NCBI GenBank assembly: GCA_022606135.1
Contig: JABYQN010000011.1
Span: 310,001-374,000 of the forward strand
Origin: Fomes fomentarius
Lineage: Eukaryota > Basidiomycota > Agaricomycetes > Polyporales > Polyporaceae
Direction of reading: 5' to 3'
Length of the DNA stretch: 64,000 nt
Below the pieces are notes generated by a model. That model worked only from the letters and a program-made list of their open reading frames with translations. It was not told the origin of the DNA and did no database searches. Below, in pieces: positions 63,708 to 64,000 of this stretch. How positions within the stretch are numbered: the stretch's first letter is position 1; each line of letters opens with the position of its first letter. The translations under genes and the position numbers were made by a program.

Positions 63708-64000
63708 CGTGTGTGAGGTTAAGAGGGAAGCTTTGGGTAGCTGAGACTATACTGTGCGGTGGTATGGATCGTTGACTCGTTGGGAGTAATTGTCGAGTGG
63801 TGAGGAAGATGAGCCATTGTGCCGAGAGTTTTATACGAGCTACCAACAGTGTATAGCCAAACAGGCCTGCGCGGTGGCCGTCCGCAGACCCCAGAGCGAG
63901 CTGGACATTGGGGTAACGCAGGATTGTAACATCTGGACTAGCGCGGTAGCCAGGCAGAAGGAAAGGCTAGGTGCGTGAGTGGAGGTAGATGGAGAATTGC
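63708..64000. other. Upstream region of the DUF6593 gene
   Basis: A plus-strand frame from 63790 (62 aa) has no family resemblance. Probably promoter sequence. Confidence 0.4.

Overview
The window is nuclear DNA from a filamentous basidiomycete, most likely an Agaricomycete of the polypore type. Almost every gene is broken by short GT-AG introns of about 50-65 nt. The gene content is typical of that group: expanded P450s, BTB and F-box proteins, DUF6533, DUF6593 and CFA20-domain proteins, an SRPK-like kinase and a cysteine-rich secreted protein. I see no prokaryotic features, no CRISPR array, no rRNA and no convincing tRNA.

Layout. 0-7 kb: 3' part of a nitronate monooxygenase (+), an unresolved orphan (-), RNA polymerase I/III subunit AC19 (+), a BTB/POZ protein (-) and a small secreted 10-Cys protein (-). 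8-14 kb: a P450 with one missing base (-), a gene-poor stretch, and an SRPK-like kinase (-). 14-24 kb: the mismatch-repair gene MSH6 (+, 21 exons), which reads cleanly except for one missing base near its 3' end, then a CFA20-domain gene (-) and a basic nuclear-type protein (+). 24-30 kb: two tandem P450 paralogues (-), one decayed and one intact. 31-43.5 kb: a conserved block with a PPR-like mitochondrial-type protein (-) divergent from an Rsc8/Swi3 chromatin-remodelling subunit (+), an orphan (+), an F-box protein (-), a DUF1295 membrane reductase-like protein (-) and an alpha/beta hydrolase (+). 44-52.5 kb: a DUF6533 membrane protein (-), an MGRN1-like RING E3 ligase (-), ribosomal protein uL15 (-) and RNA polymerase II subunit RPB11 (+). 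53-56.3 kb: a decay zone with an F-box/LRR pseudogene, an ABC-transporter ATPase relic, a short interstitial telomere-type repeat and a 20-bp tandem repeat. 56.3-64 kb: a TLG1/syntaxin-6 SNARE (+), a Hsl1/Gin4-type kinase (+) and a DUF6593 protein (-).

The genes do not form one pathway. Housekeeping genes (MSH6, AC19, RPB11, uL15, Rsc8/Swi3, TLG1) alternate with fast-evolving accessory genes and pseudogenes. The P450s are not next to a PKS, NRPS or terpene synthase, so I see no biosynthetic cluster, and I found no clearly new multi-gene system. The most notable observations are single-base frame breaks in MSH6 and in one P450, a half-dead tandem P450 pair, a RING domain with an unusually long insert, very small exons (12-14 nt) in several genes, and the ABC relic beside telomere-type repeats. 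All splice models were built by hand from GT/AG (one GC/AG) sites, reading-phase continuity and family resemblance.
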